The notes below the pieces were generated by a model, which worked only from the letters and a program-made list of their open reading frames with translations, was not told the origin of the DNA and ran no database searches. A stretch of 64,000 nucleotides of DNA from Nocardia fusca NBRC 14340 (GTDB lineage Bacteria > Actinomycetota > Actinomycetes > Mycobacteriales > Mycobacteriaceae), in the NCBI RefSeq assembly GCF_001618425.1, contig NZ_BDCU01000027.1, positions 186,001-250,000 on the forward strand, in the 5' to 3' direction. Shown one piece after another: positions 25,937-35,479 of this stretch. The position numbers were made by a program, and so were the translations under genes. Numbering within the stretch: position 1 is the first letter of the stretch; the number at the start of each line of letters is the position of its first letter.

Positions 25937-28549
25937 TCATCTCGCGGACTTCTTCAGCCGCAGCCGGGTCCAGGTGAGCAGCGCGAGCACCACTGTGATG
26001 GCCACCACCAGGCCGATATCCAGGAACCATGCGCTACGCGTATGTTCCCAGAAGGCGTCCTGTTGCGATTGGACGAACAGTGAGCGAATATCCACCGTCG
26101 ACGCCGCCGCGGCGTAGCCCCAGCGTGAGGGGAACAGCCACGAGATCTGTTCCAGTACCACCCGGTCGGTTACCGGGATGAGGCCACCGGCCATCACCAG
26201 CAGGCCCATGATCGCCACCACCAGCAGCGGCATCACCTGTTCGCTCGATTTGGCCAGACTCGACAGCAGCAGTCCGAACACCACACACGCGACCGCCGTG
26301 AGAGCGATATCTATATAGAGTTCGGCGCCACCGACGGCCAGCACCGAACCCTCCTCCGGCCGCTTCTTGCCCAGCAGCACGAAACCGATCATCACGCCCG
26401 ACTGCAGCAGCGCGGCCACACTGAAGACCACGATCTTCGCGGTCAGGTAGGCCCCCGACCGCAATCCGACCGCGCGTTCGCGCAGGAAGATGGTCCGCTC
26501 CCCGACCAGATCGCGCACGGTGAGTGTGGATCCCATGAAGCAGGCGCCGAGAATCAGCACCACCAGCAACTGCTGCGGTTCGGAACTGCCGACGCGGACG
26601 AAGTTGCCGTCGTCGGTCTGGGTGAGCGGCGGCGGCGAGAACCCGTACTGGCCCGGCACCACCAGCGACAATCCGCCGAGCACAAACGGCAACAGCACCA
26701 AAAAGGCGAGGTAGCCGCGGTCGGCCAAGATCAGCCGCAACTGCCGCCGCGCCAGCGTGGAGAACTGTTTCCAGGCACCGGACTGCGGGGGCGAACCGCC
26801 ACCGCCCTGCCGTGCCGCGGGCGGTGGCGGGGGCGGCAGCGCCGCCTGGCGGGATCGGTAGTGCGCGAACGCGGCATCCGGATTGGCCGCCACATCGGCG
26901 AAGATCTTGGCCCAATCGCTGGTTCCCAGCGCCGCTTCGACACCGGCCGGGTTGCCGGCGTAGGCGGTTTTACCGCCGGGCGCCAGCAGGACCACCTGAT
27001 CGCACATGTCCAGGCAGGCCACGGAGTGGGTGACCACGATCACCACGCGACCGGCATCGGCCAGTTCGCGCAGCATCATCATGACCTGGCGGTCCAGTGC
27101 CGGGTCCAGGCCGGAGGTCGGTTCGTCCAGGATCAGCAGGGAGGGTCCGGTGAGCAGTTCCAATGCCACCGACGCCCGTTTGCGCTGACCACCGGAGAGC
27201 CGATCGACCCGGGTGTCGGCGTGTTCGGTGAGCGAGAGTTCGCGCAGCACACCGTCGATCACCTCACGACGGTCGGCCTTGGAGGAGTCGGGCGGCAGTC
27301 GCAGTTCCGCGGCGAAACCCAGGGCCTGCCGGACGGTGAGCTGCCGGTGCAGCACATCGTCCTGGGGCACCATGCCGATACGGGAGCGCAGTGCCTCGTA
27401 TTCCGCGTGCAGATCACGGCCCTCGAAGGTCACGGCCCCGCCGGAGGGTTGCGTGCTACCCGCGATCAACCGCGACAGCGTCGACTTACCCGCCCCGGAG
27501 GGCCCGATCAGCGCGGTCAGCGTGCCGCGCGCGGCCTGCATATTCACATCGACGAGCAGTTGTTTGTTGCCCTCGACGGTGAATCCGACCCCGTGCACGG
27601 CCAGGCCCTGTTCGGCGACCGGGCGCTGCCGGTGCACCAGCGTGCCCTGCTGGACCTCGAAGTCGATGTTGCCGATGGTGATGATGTCGCGTTCGCGCAG
27701 CACCGTGTGCTGCTGACGGACACCGTTGACGAATGTTCCGTTGGCCGAGCCGAGGTCCTCGATGGCGAGACCTTCGGCCCCGGCGATCAGGCGCGCGTGT
27801 TTACGCGAGGCCAGTGGATCGTTGACGACGATCTGGTTGTCCGAGGTCCGCCCGATCGCCAGACCCCCCGGCGGGATCCGGTCGGCGCGGGCGATCGGCC
27901 CCTCGGTATTGCGGTGACGGACGGGTGGGACGGCTGCCACGCTCGCCTTGGCGGTCATGTTCACATTGGCGGGCTGCGGCGGAACGAGAGGCGGCTGGGC
28001 CGCGGTGGCGACCTGCGGCGGCCGGGGCGGCTGTCCACCGGGCGGCGGCCACTGCTGCGGTGCGGGACGCTGCGCGGGCAACGGCTGGCCGGTGGCCGGA
28101 CCGCGCTGGCCGTGCAGTCCGACCTGCGGCTGTGGACCGGACTGCGGCCGCGGCGGCGACGGTGCCGGACGCTGCTGCGGCGGGGCGGGACGCGCCTGCG
28201 ACGGCGGCCGCGCCGGCTGCTGTTGCTGCTGGGGGACTCCGGAGGGAACGAGCCAGAGCAGTGGGCCGCTGATGGCGTCACCGAGCCGGACCTGGGTGGG
28301 CCGGTCGATCGGGACGGGCCCACCGACCCGGCGAGCATCGACGAACACCCCGTTGGTACTCCCATTGTCGGTGAGTACCCAGGCTCCCGACTGCCAGGCC
28401 AATATCGCGTGGACACGTGATACCAGCGGACTGTCGACGAACAGCGTCACCTCGGGCGCACGGCCCAAAGTGATCTGCTGATTCGAATCGAAGACTCGTT
28501 CGGTTCCATCATGGCGCACCGTGATGGTGCGCACCCCCGGTGCAGACAT
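25937..28549 (-). CDS. FHA-domain ABC transporter, fused ATPase and permease (Rv1747 type)
   Basis: A single 870-residue polypeptide. FHA1 covers about 20-100 (LGRAPEVTL, SRVHA, GSTNG). A Pro/Gln-rich linker leads to FHA2 at about 225-300 (IGRTSDNQI, SRKHARL, SANGTFVNG). The ABC ATPase at about 315-550 has GPSGAGKST at 349-357, signature LSGGQRKR and LILDEPTSGLD. Six C-terminal helices form an ABC2-type permease. This layout is that of M. tuberculosis Rv1747, which is controlled by Ser/Thr kinase phosphorylation read by its FHA domains. Likely exports an envelope lipid or glycolipid. A partner kinase is not in the window. Confidence 0.9.
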   Translation of the reverse strand: MSAPGVRTITVRHDGTERVFDSNQQITLGRAPEVTLFVDSPLVSRVHAILAWQSGAWVLTDNGSTNGVFVDARRVGGPVPIDRPTQVRLGDAISGPLLWLVPSGVPQQQQQPARPPSQARPAPPQQRPAPSPPRPQSGPQPQVGLHGQRGPATGQPLPAQRPAPQQWPPPGGQPPRPPQVATAAQPPLVPPQPANVNMTAKASVAAVPPVRHRNTEGPIARADRIPPGGLAIGRTSDNQIVVNDPLASRKHARLIAGAEGLAIEDLGSANGTFVNGVRQQHTVLRERDIITIGNIDFEVQQGTLVHRQRPVAEQGLAVHGVGFTVEGNKQLLVDVNMQAARGTLTALIGPSGAGKSTLSRLIAGSTQPSGGAVTFEGRDLHAEYEALRSRIGMVPQDDVLHRQLTVRQALGFAAELRLPPDSSKADRREVIDGVLRELSLTEHADTRVDRLSGGQRKRASVALELLTGPSLLILDEPTSGLDPALDRQVMMMLRELADAGRVVIVVTHSVACLDMCDQVVLLAPGGKTAYAGNPAGVEAALGTSDWAKIFADVAANPDAAFAHYRSRQAALPPPPPPAARQGGGGSPPQSGAWKQFSTLARRQLRLILADRGYLAFLVLLPFVLGGLSLVVPGQYGFSPPPLTQTDDGNFVRVGSSEPQQLLVVLILGACFMGSTLTVRDLVGERTIFLRERAVGLRSGAYLTAKIVVFSVAALLQSGVMIGFVLLGKKRPEEGSVLAVGGAELYIDIALTAVACVVFGLLLSSLAKSSEQVMPLLVVAIMGLLVMAGGLIPVTDRVVLEQISWLFPSRWGYAAAASTVDIRSLFVQSQQDAFWEHTRSAWFLDIGLVVAITVVLALLTWTRLRLKKSAR

Positions 28550-28661
28550 GCAGCGGATACTATTCCATTACCCGGGCATCGGAGGTGCCCCCGAGCGGGG
28601 GTGAACTCCCCGCTCCGGAGGCAACGAGCAGCACCCGCACCGGCCGAAATGGGGGAGATCC

Positions 28662-30095
28662 ATGCCGAAACTCACGACCGCCGCTGTCGTCGTCTCGGCA
28701 CTGTGCGCACTGTTGCTGGTCACCGGGTGTACCCGGCCCGTGGACGGCCGGGCGGTATCGATCTACGACAATCCCTTCCAGGTCGCCGGCCTGCCGACCA
28801 CCAGCGGTCCCAGCGGTCCCCGGGAGAACCCGCCGGTCTCCGATCTCGTCGCCGAGCACGGCGACGGCGGCGAGATCGATACCCTCGCGCTGAACGCGGT
28901 CACCGATGTACAGGCGTACTGGGAGCAGCACTACGGCGCCGAGTTCGAGGGAGAGTTCGAACCGGTCGACAAATTGATCTCCTGGAGTGCCCGGGATTCG
29001 CGGCGCGAATCGGTGGAGTTCTGCACCGAATCGACCTATCGAATGGTGAATGCCGCCTACTGCCGGCTGGACAACTCCATCGGCTGGGACCGGGCACTGC
29101 TGCTGCCCACCATGACCGAGACGTTCGGGAAGATGTCGGTGGTGATGGTGATCGCCCACGAGTACGGGCACGCCATCCAGAACAACGCGAACATCGTCGA
29201 TCGCGACGATCCGGTGATCGTCAAGGAACAGCAGGCCGACTGTTTCGCCGGGGCGTACATGCGCTGGGTGGCCGAGGGGAAGTCGGACTACTTCACCATC
29301 AACACCTCCGACGGCCTGAACTCGGTGCTCGCCGCCACGGTGGCGATCCGCGATTCGGACCCCGACGATCCCGAGAGCGTGCACGGCTCGGCCTTCGAAC
29401 GGGTTTCGGCGGTGCAGATCGGTTTCACCGACGGCGCCAAGGGGTGCAAGGGGATCGATATGGACGAGATCGACCAGCGCCGGGGGGATCTGCCCCAGAG
29501 TTTCGAGGGCACCTCCGGGGAGTTCGAGATCACCGAACGGAGCCTGGTCGAACTGAGCAAGGCCCTGTCGGTGATCCTGCCGATTCCCGAAGAGCCGACC
29601 TACCGCTACGACGGGGCCGAAATCGAATGCAGCGACGGCGTTTCCACCGAGCCCGTCACCTACTGCCCGGCCAGTAATACGATCGCCACCAATATCGGCG
29701 GACTCGCCGAGCGCGGGGCCGCCACCGACGATTCGGAAGTCCCGCTACCGGTGAAGGTCACCGGCGACTACAACGGCTACGTGGTGTTCATCTCCCGCTA
29801 TACCCTGTCGGTGCAGCAGAGCCGGGACCAGGACCTGGTGGGAGCGAAAACGGGGTTGCGGGCGGCCTGTCTATCCGGGGTGGCCACCGGGAAGCTGGCG
29901 GAATCCGGGCGGGCCGAGGGCGATATCACGCTGGCCGCCGGTGATCTGGACGAGGCGGTCTCGGGCCTGCTGACCGACGGCCTGGCCGCCAGCGACGTCG
30001 AGGGTAAAACGGTGCCGAGCGGGTTCTCCCGGGTGGATGCCTTCCGTGCCGGAGTGCTCGGCGGCGAGGACACCTGCAGCGCCAGGTACGAATAA
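28662..30095 (+). CDS. Neutral zinc metallopeptidase lipoprotein
   Basis: A 477-residue secreted lipoprotein. The signal peptide ends in lipobox LLVTGC (Cys near residue 23). The zinc-binding motif is HEYGHAIQ near residue 164, followed by EQQADCFAGAY, where the Glu is the likely third ligand. This matches the putative neutral zinc metallopeptidase family. It should act in the cell envelope; the substrate is unknown. ATG 28662 follows GGGGGAG. It is divergent from the FHA/ABC transporter and convergent with an FHA protein. Confidence 0.87.
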   Translation: MPKLTTAAVVVSALCALLLVTGCTRPVDGRAVSIYDNPFQVAGLPTTSGPSGPRENPPVSDLVAEHGDGGEIDTLALNAVTDVQAYWEQHYGAEFEGEFEPVDKLISWSARDSRRESVEFCTESTYRMVNAAYCRLDNSIGWDRALLLPTMTETFGKMSVVMVIAHEYGHAIQNNANIVDRDDPVIVKEQQADCFAGAYMRWVAEGKSDYFTINTSDGLNSVLAATVAIRDSDPDDPESVHGSAFERVSAVQIGFTDGAKGCKGIDMDEIDQRRGDLPQSFEGTSGEFEITERSLVELSKALSVILPIPEEPTYRYDGAEIECSDGVSTEPVTYCPASNTIATNIGGLAERGAATDDSEVPLPVKVTGDYNGYVVFISRYTLSVQQSRDQDLVGAKTGLRAACLSGVATGKLAESGRAEGDITLAAGDLDEAVSGLLTDGLAASDVEGKTVPSGFSRVDAFRAGVLGGEDTCSARYE

Positions 30096-30114
30096 CGCGG
30101 CGACGAACCCTGCG

Positions 30115-31683
30115 TCACAGACCGAAGGGGGGCGGCGCGGCGGATTCGTACCGCAGCATCCGGTGACCGATCAGGATCTCGGTGCCCGGCACCAGCACCA
30201 CGGGCTGATGCGGCGGAATACGGACCCAGTCCCGGAAGCCCGTGGCCCGGGTGCGGGTGCCGTTGGTGGAGCCCCGGTCGACCAGCGTCACATCCCAGTT
30301 CACCAGCAGGAGTTCCGCGTGAGCGCGGGACATCCCGCCGGAATTGTCGACCACCGGTAGCGGGGTGAGCCCGCGGCGCGCGGGTTCGGAATGCTCCGGA
30401 TCGCGACCCAGCACGGAGTCACTCTCCAGTAGATAGGTCGCGCCGTCGTCGAGGATCAGGATGCCCAGCGGCGGACGCACCACTTCGATCAGCGGCTGGG
30501 TCTGGTCCACGGGCATACCGCAGACGCTGCAGAAGGCCGCCCGGGGATCGGTGGGGTGAGCGCGCGCGCATTTGAACCCCATGACCTTCACGGTGAGCGC
30601 GGTGCCCTTCGCGGTAGCCTCGGTCCGGCGCCGCAGTTCCGGGTCGAGCGGGGGTGTCCCGCGCTCGGGTGGACCGGGCAGCGCGTCGGGTGATGCGTGG
30701 GGCCGGTGCTGACGCGGGGTGGGATGCGCGGGTGTCCGGCGTAGCGCATCCGGCTCCGGTTTCCGGGAGTCCGCCGTCTCGTCGGGTCCGGGGCCGGCCA
30801 CCGGACCGCCGCGCGGCGGCTGCCGCACGCTGATCTCGGTCTGTGCCCGGTGCGGATCGGTGTCCGGGACCGCGGCCCGCGGCCCGCCGGTGGGTTCCGG
30901 ATCCCCGGGAGCACCGCGGAACCCACTCCCCCGCTCAGACAGTTCGACCGTGTCCAGCAGTGGCGTCGATACGGCGGTGGCAACGGCGTCCGGATCCACC
31001 GGTGCCGCGTGCGGTCCGTCGTCGGGCGCGGGCCGCCCCGCGCCGCCGGTCACCGCGGTGTCCGCGGCCGGCTCGGGTGTCGTCCGGCCTCCGGTCGCCC
31101 GCACCCGGGAACCGGTCGTCGCGCCCGGGTCACCGGGCGGCGTCCAGGCGATCACCCCGCCGGCCTCGGCAATGCCCTCCACCAGCCGCCCGATACCGCG
31201 GGTGGCCGGCAGTACGGGCCGGAAATCCTCGTCCGGGTCGCCGGCGGTGTCGTCGACGAACAGCGCGACCGCGCGGTCCGGTATCGCCGTCGCCCGGTCG
31301 ACGGTGAAGACCGCGTCGCGGCCGTGGAAGTACTCGCTGTCCGCACCGTCGAGGACGGCGGTGACGGCACCGTGCAGGAATATCGCCACCCGGTCCGGGC
31401 CCGCGGCGGAGAGGATGCCGAAATCGACGGCGGTCCCCGGGCTGGTCCGGTCCGCCTGGGCCATGAGCCATCTGGTCGCCTCCCGGGCGATCAGCGCACC
31501 CGGGCCGTCGGGCCGGCGTACGGCGGCCTCGTGTACCAGTTCGGCCAGTTCGATCAGGGCCCGCACCGCCGGGGCGTGCTCGGTGGGCCGGCCCACACCG
31601 CGATGGGCCACCAGCACCACCGCACCCGCGACCCGGGCCGCCGCATGCGCTCCGGCGACCACTTCGACCTGCTGATCCCACAC
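30115..31683 (-). CDS. FHA-domain protein with zinc-ribbon-like knuckle
   Basis: A 522-residue protein. Residues 1-190 form a globular region with no recognised family (starts (M)WDQQVEVVAGAHAAARVAG). A Pro/Gly-rich linker follows (about 195-345), then a Cys/His cluster with FCSVCGMPV that looks like a zinc ribbon. The C-terminal FHA domain has LESDSVLGRDP, GGMSRAHAEL and DRGSTNGTRTR, the Arg, Ser and Asn residues that read phosphothreonine. GTG 31683 follows GGAGG; a longer upstream frame lacks a better start. Probably an adaptor in Ser/Thr-kinase signalling. Confidence 0.8.
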   Translation of the reverse strand: MWDQQVEVVAGAHAAARVAGAVVLVAHRGVGRPTEHAPAVRALIELAELVHEAAVRRPDGPGALIAREATRWLMAQADRTSPGTAVDFGILSAAGPDRVAIFLHGAVTAVLDGADSEYFHGRDAVFTVDRATAIPDRAVALFVDDTAGDPDEDFRPVLPATRGIGRLVEGIAEAGGVIAWTPPGDPGATTGSRVRATGGRTTPEPAADTAVTGGAGRPAPDDGPHAAPVDPDAVATAVSTPLLDTVELSERGSGFRGAPGDPEPTGGPRAAVPDTDPHRAQTEISVRQPPRGGPVAGPGPDETADSRKPEPDALRRTPAHPTPRQHRPHASPDALPGPPERGTPPLDPELRRRTEATAKGTALTVKVMGFKCARAHPTDPRAAFCSVCGMPVDQTQPLIEVVRPPLGILILDDGATYLLESDSVLGRDPEHSEPARRGLTPLPVVDNSGGMSRAHAELLLVNWDVTLVDRGSTNGTRTRATGFRDWVRIPPHQPVVLVPGTEILIGHRMLRYESAAPPPFGL

Positions 31684-31827
31684 GAGGATCAGCCTCCGTC
31701 GGAGTCGCGCTGCGGTTGGCCTGCCACCGGTCCAGCGTATGGCACGGCGTGCGACGCCCCTCCCCGAGACCGCTGGACGTCGGGTAACTTCGACACCGCA
31801 GTTTCGATCGGAACGAGGGGCCAGCCC

Positions 31828-33036
31828 ATGGTTCGGATATCGCGTGCCAGCACCGTCACCGCCGTCGTCGCTCTGGTGGCGGCCGCACTGTCCGGATGCG
31901 GTTCCCTGGCGGGGACGCCGGTCCCGGGAGAGATCGACGTGCGCACCCTGGCGGTCGGCGACTTCCCGGTCGACAAGTTCAGCTATCCCGCCGACACGGG
32001 CGACAACGGGCCCATGCTCGAGGGTATCCGTATGTCGGAGGCGGTAGTCACCAGCAGCCAGGTCGATCCCTCCCTGAAATACGGCCGCGGTTCGAAGGTG
32101 CTGCCCGATACCGCGACCGCGATCGATTTCCTGGCCAACGTGTCCGAACCGGTGCTGAAGAATCGCCGGATGGTGGTCGGATACGCGGCCAGCGGGGCCG
32201 ATCGCGACGATCCGGAGGGCCAGACCCGACCGGAGGCCGACGCCACCGCGATCACGGTGGTGGCCCTGCGCTTTCCCGATACCTCGGCGGCGGCCAAGGC
32301 GGCCGAGGAACTGGAGAACGCAGATATCGGGGTCTCTCCGGACAACCGGCGGCTGAAGTCGGAGAAGTATCCCGACGCGCTGGTGCACTGGCGGCCCGGT
32401 ATCGCCAATATCGGCGCCTTCCTGGCCCACGACGAGTTCGTGATCTCGCTGTTCGTGCAGCGGCCGAAAGCCGACAGTAAGGATCTGGTGTCCTGGGTGG
32501 ACAAAACCCTCACCGCGCAGCTCGCCCAGCTCGACCGGTTCAGTCCCACCCCCCTCGCCGATATCGCCGATCTCCGGGTGGATCCGGAGAACCTGCTATC
32601 GCGCGTGGTGGTCGCCGACCGCAAAGGTCAGGTTCCCGATCCGGACAAGTTCGCTGTCTACGGCCGCAACTACCTGATCAACTCGGCCGACGATCAGCCC
32701 GCCCGCGCCCGGCTGCTCGACGAGTCCGGGTTCGAGGCCACCGCCTATGCCGACGGCAGTTCGGTGGCCCGGGTTCGCGATCCGGCGGGTGCGCCGATCC
32801 TGGTGGACGGTTTCGTCGAATCGACGGGTGCGGCCTACGACGCCCATCCCGCCCCGGCCGCGATTCCGGGCGCGAAATGCCTGCGACTCAACAGCTCCGG
32901 CGATCCGCAGCATCAGTACCGGTTCCGCTGCTTCGTGCCGTACAAGCGGTATGTGGGTGTGGTGTCCAGCGACAGCGAGAACGAGATCGAGCAGAAGACC
33001 GCGGCCCAGTACGCCCTGCTCGCCAACAGCCTCTGA
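31828..33036 (+). CDS. Putative lipoprotein (DUF7373-like)
   Basis: A 402-residue lipoprotein with lipobox ALSGC near residue 25, followed by a long soluble region. Two late cysteines (GAKCLRLN and RFRCFVPY) may form a disulphide. The pattern resembles the DUF7373 lipoproteins of Nocardia and Mycobacterium from memory, function unknown. ATG 31828 follows GAGGGG. It is divergent from the FHA protein and ends 85 bp before the first iron box. Confidence 0.75.
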   Translation: MVRISRASTVTAVVALVAAALSGCGSLAGTPVPGEIDVRTLAVGDFPVDKFSYPADTGDNGPMLEGIRMSEAVVTSSQVDPSLKYGRGSKVLPDTATAIDFLANVSEPVLKNRRMVVGYAASGADRDDPEGQTRPEADATAITVVALRFPDTSAAAKAAEELENADIGVSPDNRRLKSEKYPDALVHWRPGIANIGAFLAHDEFVISLFVQRPKADSKDLVSWVDKTLTAQLAQLDRFSPTPLADIADLRVDPENLLSRVVVADRKGQVPDPDKFAVYGRNYLINSADDQPARARLLDESGFEATAYADGSSVARVRDPAGAPILVDGFVESTGAAYDAHPAPAAIPGAKCLRLNSSGDPQHQYRFRCFVPYKRYVGVVSSDSENEIEQKTAAQYALLANSL

Positions 33037-33120
33037 ACCCGGTCGGCCGGTCGGTGGACCGGTCGAATTCGTTGCGGCACGGTCACTCTCGCTCCCCGGC
33101 GCGGCGCGCCGATTTTGCAG

Positions 33121-33139
33121 CAAGGGCAGGCTAGCCTTA
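33121..33139. promoter_or_regulatory. IdeR/DtxR-type iron box 1
   Basis: The 19-bp sequence CAAGGGCAGGCTAGCCTTA matches the IdeR consensus TWAGGTWAGSCTWACCTWA at about 14 positions, including the AGGCTA core and partial dyad symmetry. It lies about 200 bp upstream of the diaminopropionate operon, in a 300-bp interval (33037-33336) that holds no gene. Iron-loaded IdeR should repress here. Confidence 0.68.
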
Positions 33140-33235
33140 CCGTGTTCTGCGTCTCATCGTGACGCCGGCGATCGGCGCCCGCACACCCGACCACCTGCAC
33201 TTCGAGCGCGCAATACGCAAAAGCTATCACACGCT

Positions 33236-33254
33236 TTAGTAAGGCTACCCTTGC
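33236..33254. promoter_or_regulatory. IdeR/DtxR-type iron box 2
   Basis: TTAGTAAGGCTACCCTTGC matches the IdeR consensus at about 15 of 19 positions (TTAG, AAGGCTA, CCTT). It lies 82 bp before the operon start, a normal distance for an operator over the promoter or start of the leader. Two boxes in one promoter region make iron control likely. Confidence 0.72.
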
Positions 33255-33336
33255 CACGGGTGCGCGAACGCACTAACTTCGCATCGACTCGCCACCACCG
33301 GTACTCCGAACACCGCTTCCGAGAAGGGAAATCTTG

Positions 33337-34497
33337 GTGAAAAGCGTTCTCTCCGAACGTAAGACGCTTCTCCCTCCTAACATCGAAGATATCGAGCACC
33401 GTGAGTTACCCGAGACCGCCGGACAGGCGGTGCGTGAACTGGCCGCTGAGATCGTTTTCACACTGGATCCCGCGCCGGGCGCTGCCGCGCGCACTCTCGC
33501 CGACCCCGCCCTGATCGACCTGATCACCGCACGCGCCGGCGAACTCCCCGCGGAAGTCCGCACCGCGATGCGCCCGCCCGCCACCACGGCCGGCGCGTGT
33601 GTGCTGCACCGGCTGCCCCTGCGCGACAACGAAATCGGGCCCACCCCACCGGATTGGCAGAGCGCGACCGCGTGGACCACCGAACCCGGGCGTCCCGGCT
33701 GCTCGTTCGAGCTGGATATCGCCATGCTGTTACTGGCCGCGGCGGCCGGGGAACCGTTCGGCTGGGCCGGTCAGCAGGACGGCCGGCTGGTCAACAACAT
33801 CGTGCCGGCGGCCGGGCACGAGTTCGAGCAGTCCGGGGCCAGCAGCACCATCCTGCTCAGCCCGCACACCGAGGACGCCTTCCACCCGCTGCGCGCGAAT
33901 CTGCTGCTGCTGGGCTGCCTGCGCAATCCGGACCGCGTCGGCACCACCGTCTCGTCGGTGCGCAGGGTCGACCTCACCGCCGCGGAACAGGACGCGCTGC
34001 GCACCCCCACTCTGCCGATCCTGCCGGACGTCTCCTACGGCTCCGGTTTCGACCGCGAAACCGCCGTACCGGTGCCCACACTCTGGTGCGAGCCCGGAGA
34101 CGAAGGCAGGCCCGAGGCCCTGACGATGCGATTCGACCCCGCCTACACCCCGCTCGCCGACGCCGGACCGCACTACCGTGCGGCTTACCAGCGGCTGGAA
34201 AACGAACTCGAACGAGTATGCGTACTGGCCTGTCTCGAACCCGGTGAGCTGCTCCTGGTCGATAACGATGTCGCAGTTCACGGCCGGGTTCCGTTCACGG
34301 CGCGCTACGACGGCACCGACCGCTGGCTCAAACGAGTGAACATCCGGCTACCCGAACGCCCCCGCCGCGCAGCCGAATCCGGGGAGAATGGATACGGTCA
34401 GCGAATCATCGCGCCCTTCCCGCCGTTACCGGCGCAACGGGCGCGGGCAGAGCGGAACGGTGCAGTAGATGATCGAGGATCCGTTGAGCACACGTGA
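33337..34497 (+). CDS. Fe(II)/2-oxoglutarate-dependent oxygenase (TauD/clavaminate-synthase-like)
   Basis: A 386-residue non-haem iron oxygenase, probably an amino-acid hydroxylase of the VioC/AsnO group. The metal facial triad appears as H177 and E179 (SPHTEDAFHP) and H315 (VAVHGRVPF). R329 or R333 could bind 2-oxoglutarate. GTG 33337 follows GAAGGGA. It is the first gene after two iron boxes and overlaps the SbnB-like gene by 29 nt. The substrate could be diaminopropionate, aspartate or another amino acid. It does not look like a taurine dioxygenase from context. Confidence 0.82.
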   Translation: MKSVLSERKTLLPPNIEDIEHRELPETAGQAVRELAAEIVFTLDPAPGAAARTLADPALIDLITARAGELPAEVRTAMRPPATTAGACVLHRLPLRDNEIGPTPPDWQSATAWTTEPGRPGCSFELDIAMLLLAAAAGEPFGWAGQQDGRLVNNIVPAAGHEFEQSGASSTILLSPHTEDAFHPLRANLLLLGCLRNPDRVGTTVSSVRRVDLTAAEQDALRTPTLPILPDVSYGSGFDRETAVPVPTLWCEPGDEGRPEALTMRFDPAYTPLADAGPHYRAAYQRLENELERVCVLACLEPGELLLVDNDVAVHGRVPFTARYDGTDRWLKRVNIRLPERPRRAAESGENGYGQRIIAPFPPLPAQRARAERNGAVDDRGSVEHT

Positions 34498-35479
34498 CCG
34501 GCCGACCCCCCTGCGCGTCCTGAGCCGCGGCGATCTCGCCGATGTGCCGGTGGCCCCGGCCGAGGTTGTCCGCGCGGTGGAAGAGGCGTATATCGCACTG
34601 GCGGCGGGGGATTCCGATAATCCACGCAAGCTCAGCGTGGCCAATCCGGACGGCTGGTCGGTCGCCTACGCGATGCTGGGCCGCGACGGGCGGCGCCGGG
34701 TGGTCGCCATGAAAACGTCCTACAAGTTCGATCCCGGGCACGATCGCACCACCAAGCGCTACTACACCACGATCACGCTGTACGACGACACCACGGGCGC
34801 GCCCATCGCCATGATGGACTGCGCGCGGGTGGGCGCGCTGCGGACCCCGGCGGTATCGGCGCTGCTGGTGCGCGAGACGGTGCACCGTGACGCCGACACT
34901 GCGCTGCTCGTCGGCACCGGCACCCAGGGCCGCAACGCGCTGCCGCATCTGCTGGCCGCCAACCCGCAGTTGCGCAAACTGATGCTGTACGGCACCCACC
35001 CCGAGGGCATCGAGGCGGTGCACCGGCAGCTCGCCGAATACGCCCCGCACGCACTGCTGGAGAACGTCGACGATCCCTACGCCGCGGCGCGGACCGCGGA
35101 TGTGGTGCTGGCGACCGCCGGACCGGGCACCGAGGTGGCCATCGAATCCGAGCACCTCAAACCGGGTGCGGTGGTGGTGCTGGTGGGTTACGGACTGGCC
35201 CCCTCCACGCTGCACGACGCCGACCGGGTGATCGCCACCAGTGCCGAACAGATGGCGCTGACCGGCACCGATATGGCCGATGACAACGGCGAGCTGCGCC
35301 GGGTGGACGCGGAGCTGCCGCAGATACTGAGCCGGCGGGCCGTCGCCCGGCAGCGGAGGGACCAGAAGATCTTCGTCTACAACAGCGGTCTGGTGCTCAC
35401 CGATATCGCGGTGGCCCACGCCCTGGCCGAACGGGCCATCGCCGAGGGCCGCGGCACGGAGGTCTCGCTATGGGATTGA
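34469..35479 (+). CDS. SbnB-like NAD-dependent dehydrogenase (ornithine cyclodeaminase fold)
   Basis: A 336-residue protein of the ornithine cyclodeaminase/mu-crystallin family, with LLVGTGTQGRNALPHL at about 147-162 as the NAD-binding turn and MKTSYKFDPG near residue 81. With an SbnA-like gene in the same operon, the best match is SbnB, which oxidises N-(2-amino-2-carboxyethyl)-glutamate to L-2,3-diaminopropionate and 2-oxoglutarate. A true ornithine cyclodeaminase is less likely. It overlaps both neighbouring genes (29 nt and 11 nt). Confidence 0.82.
   Translation: MIEDPLSTRDRPTPLRVLSRGDLADVPVAPAEVVRAVEEAYIALAAGDSDNPRKLSVANPDGWSVAYAMLGRDGRRRVVAMKTSYKFDPGHDRTTKRYYTTITLYDDTTGAPIAMMDCARVGALRTPAVSALLVRETVHRDADTALLVGTGTQGRNALPHLLAANPQLRKLMLYGTHPEGIEAVHRQLAEYAPHALLENVDDPYAAARTADVVLATAGPGTEVAIESEHLKPGAVVVLVGYGLAPSTLHDADRVIATSAEQMALTGTDMADDNGELRRVDAELPQILSRRAVARQRRDQKIFVYNSGLVLTDIAVAHALAERAIAEGRGTEVSLWD

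Noticed and set aside
24238..25977. Plus-strand open frame antisense to the Rv3446c-like gene
   Set aside because: Arg/Gly-rich, no domain, and it ends beyond a confident minus-strand gene.
26861..28420. Plus-strand open frame antisense to the FHA/ABC transporter
   Set aside because: The minus strand encodes two FHA domains and an ABC cassette; the antisense reading is low complexity.
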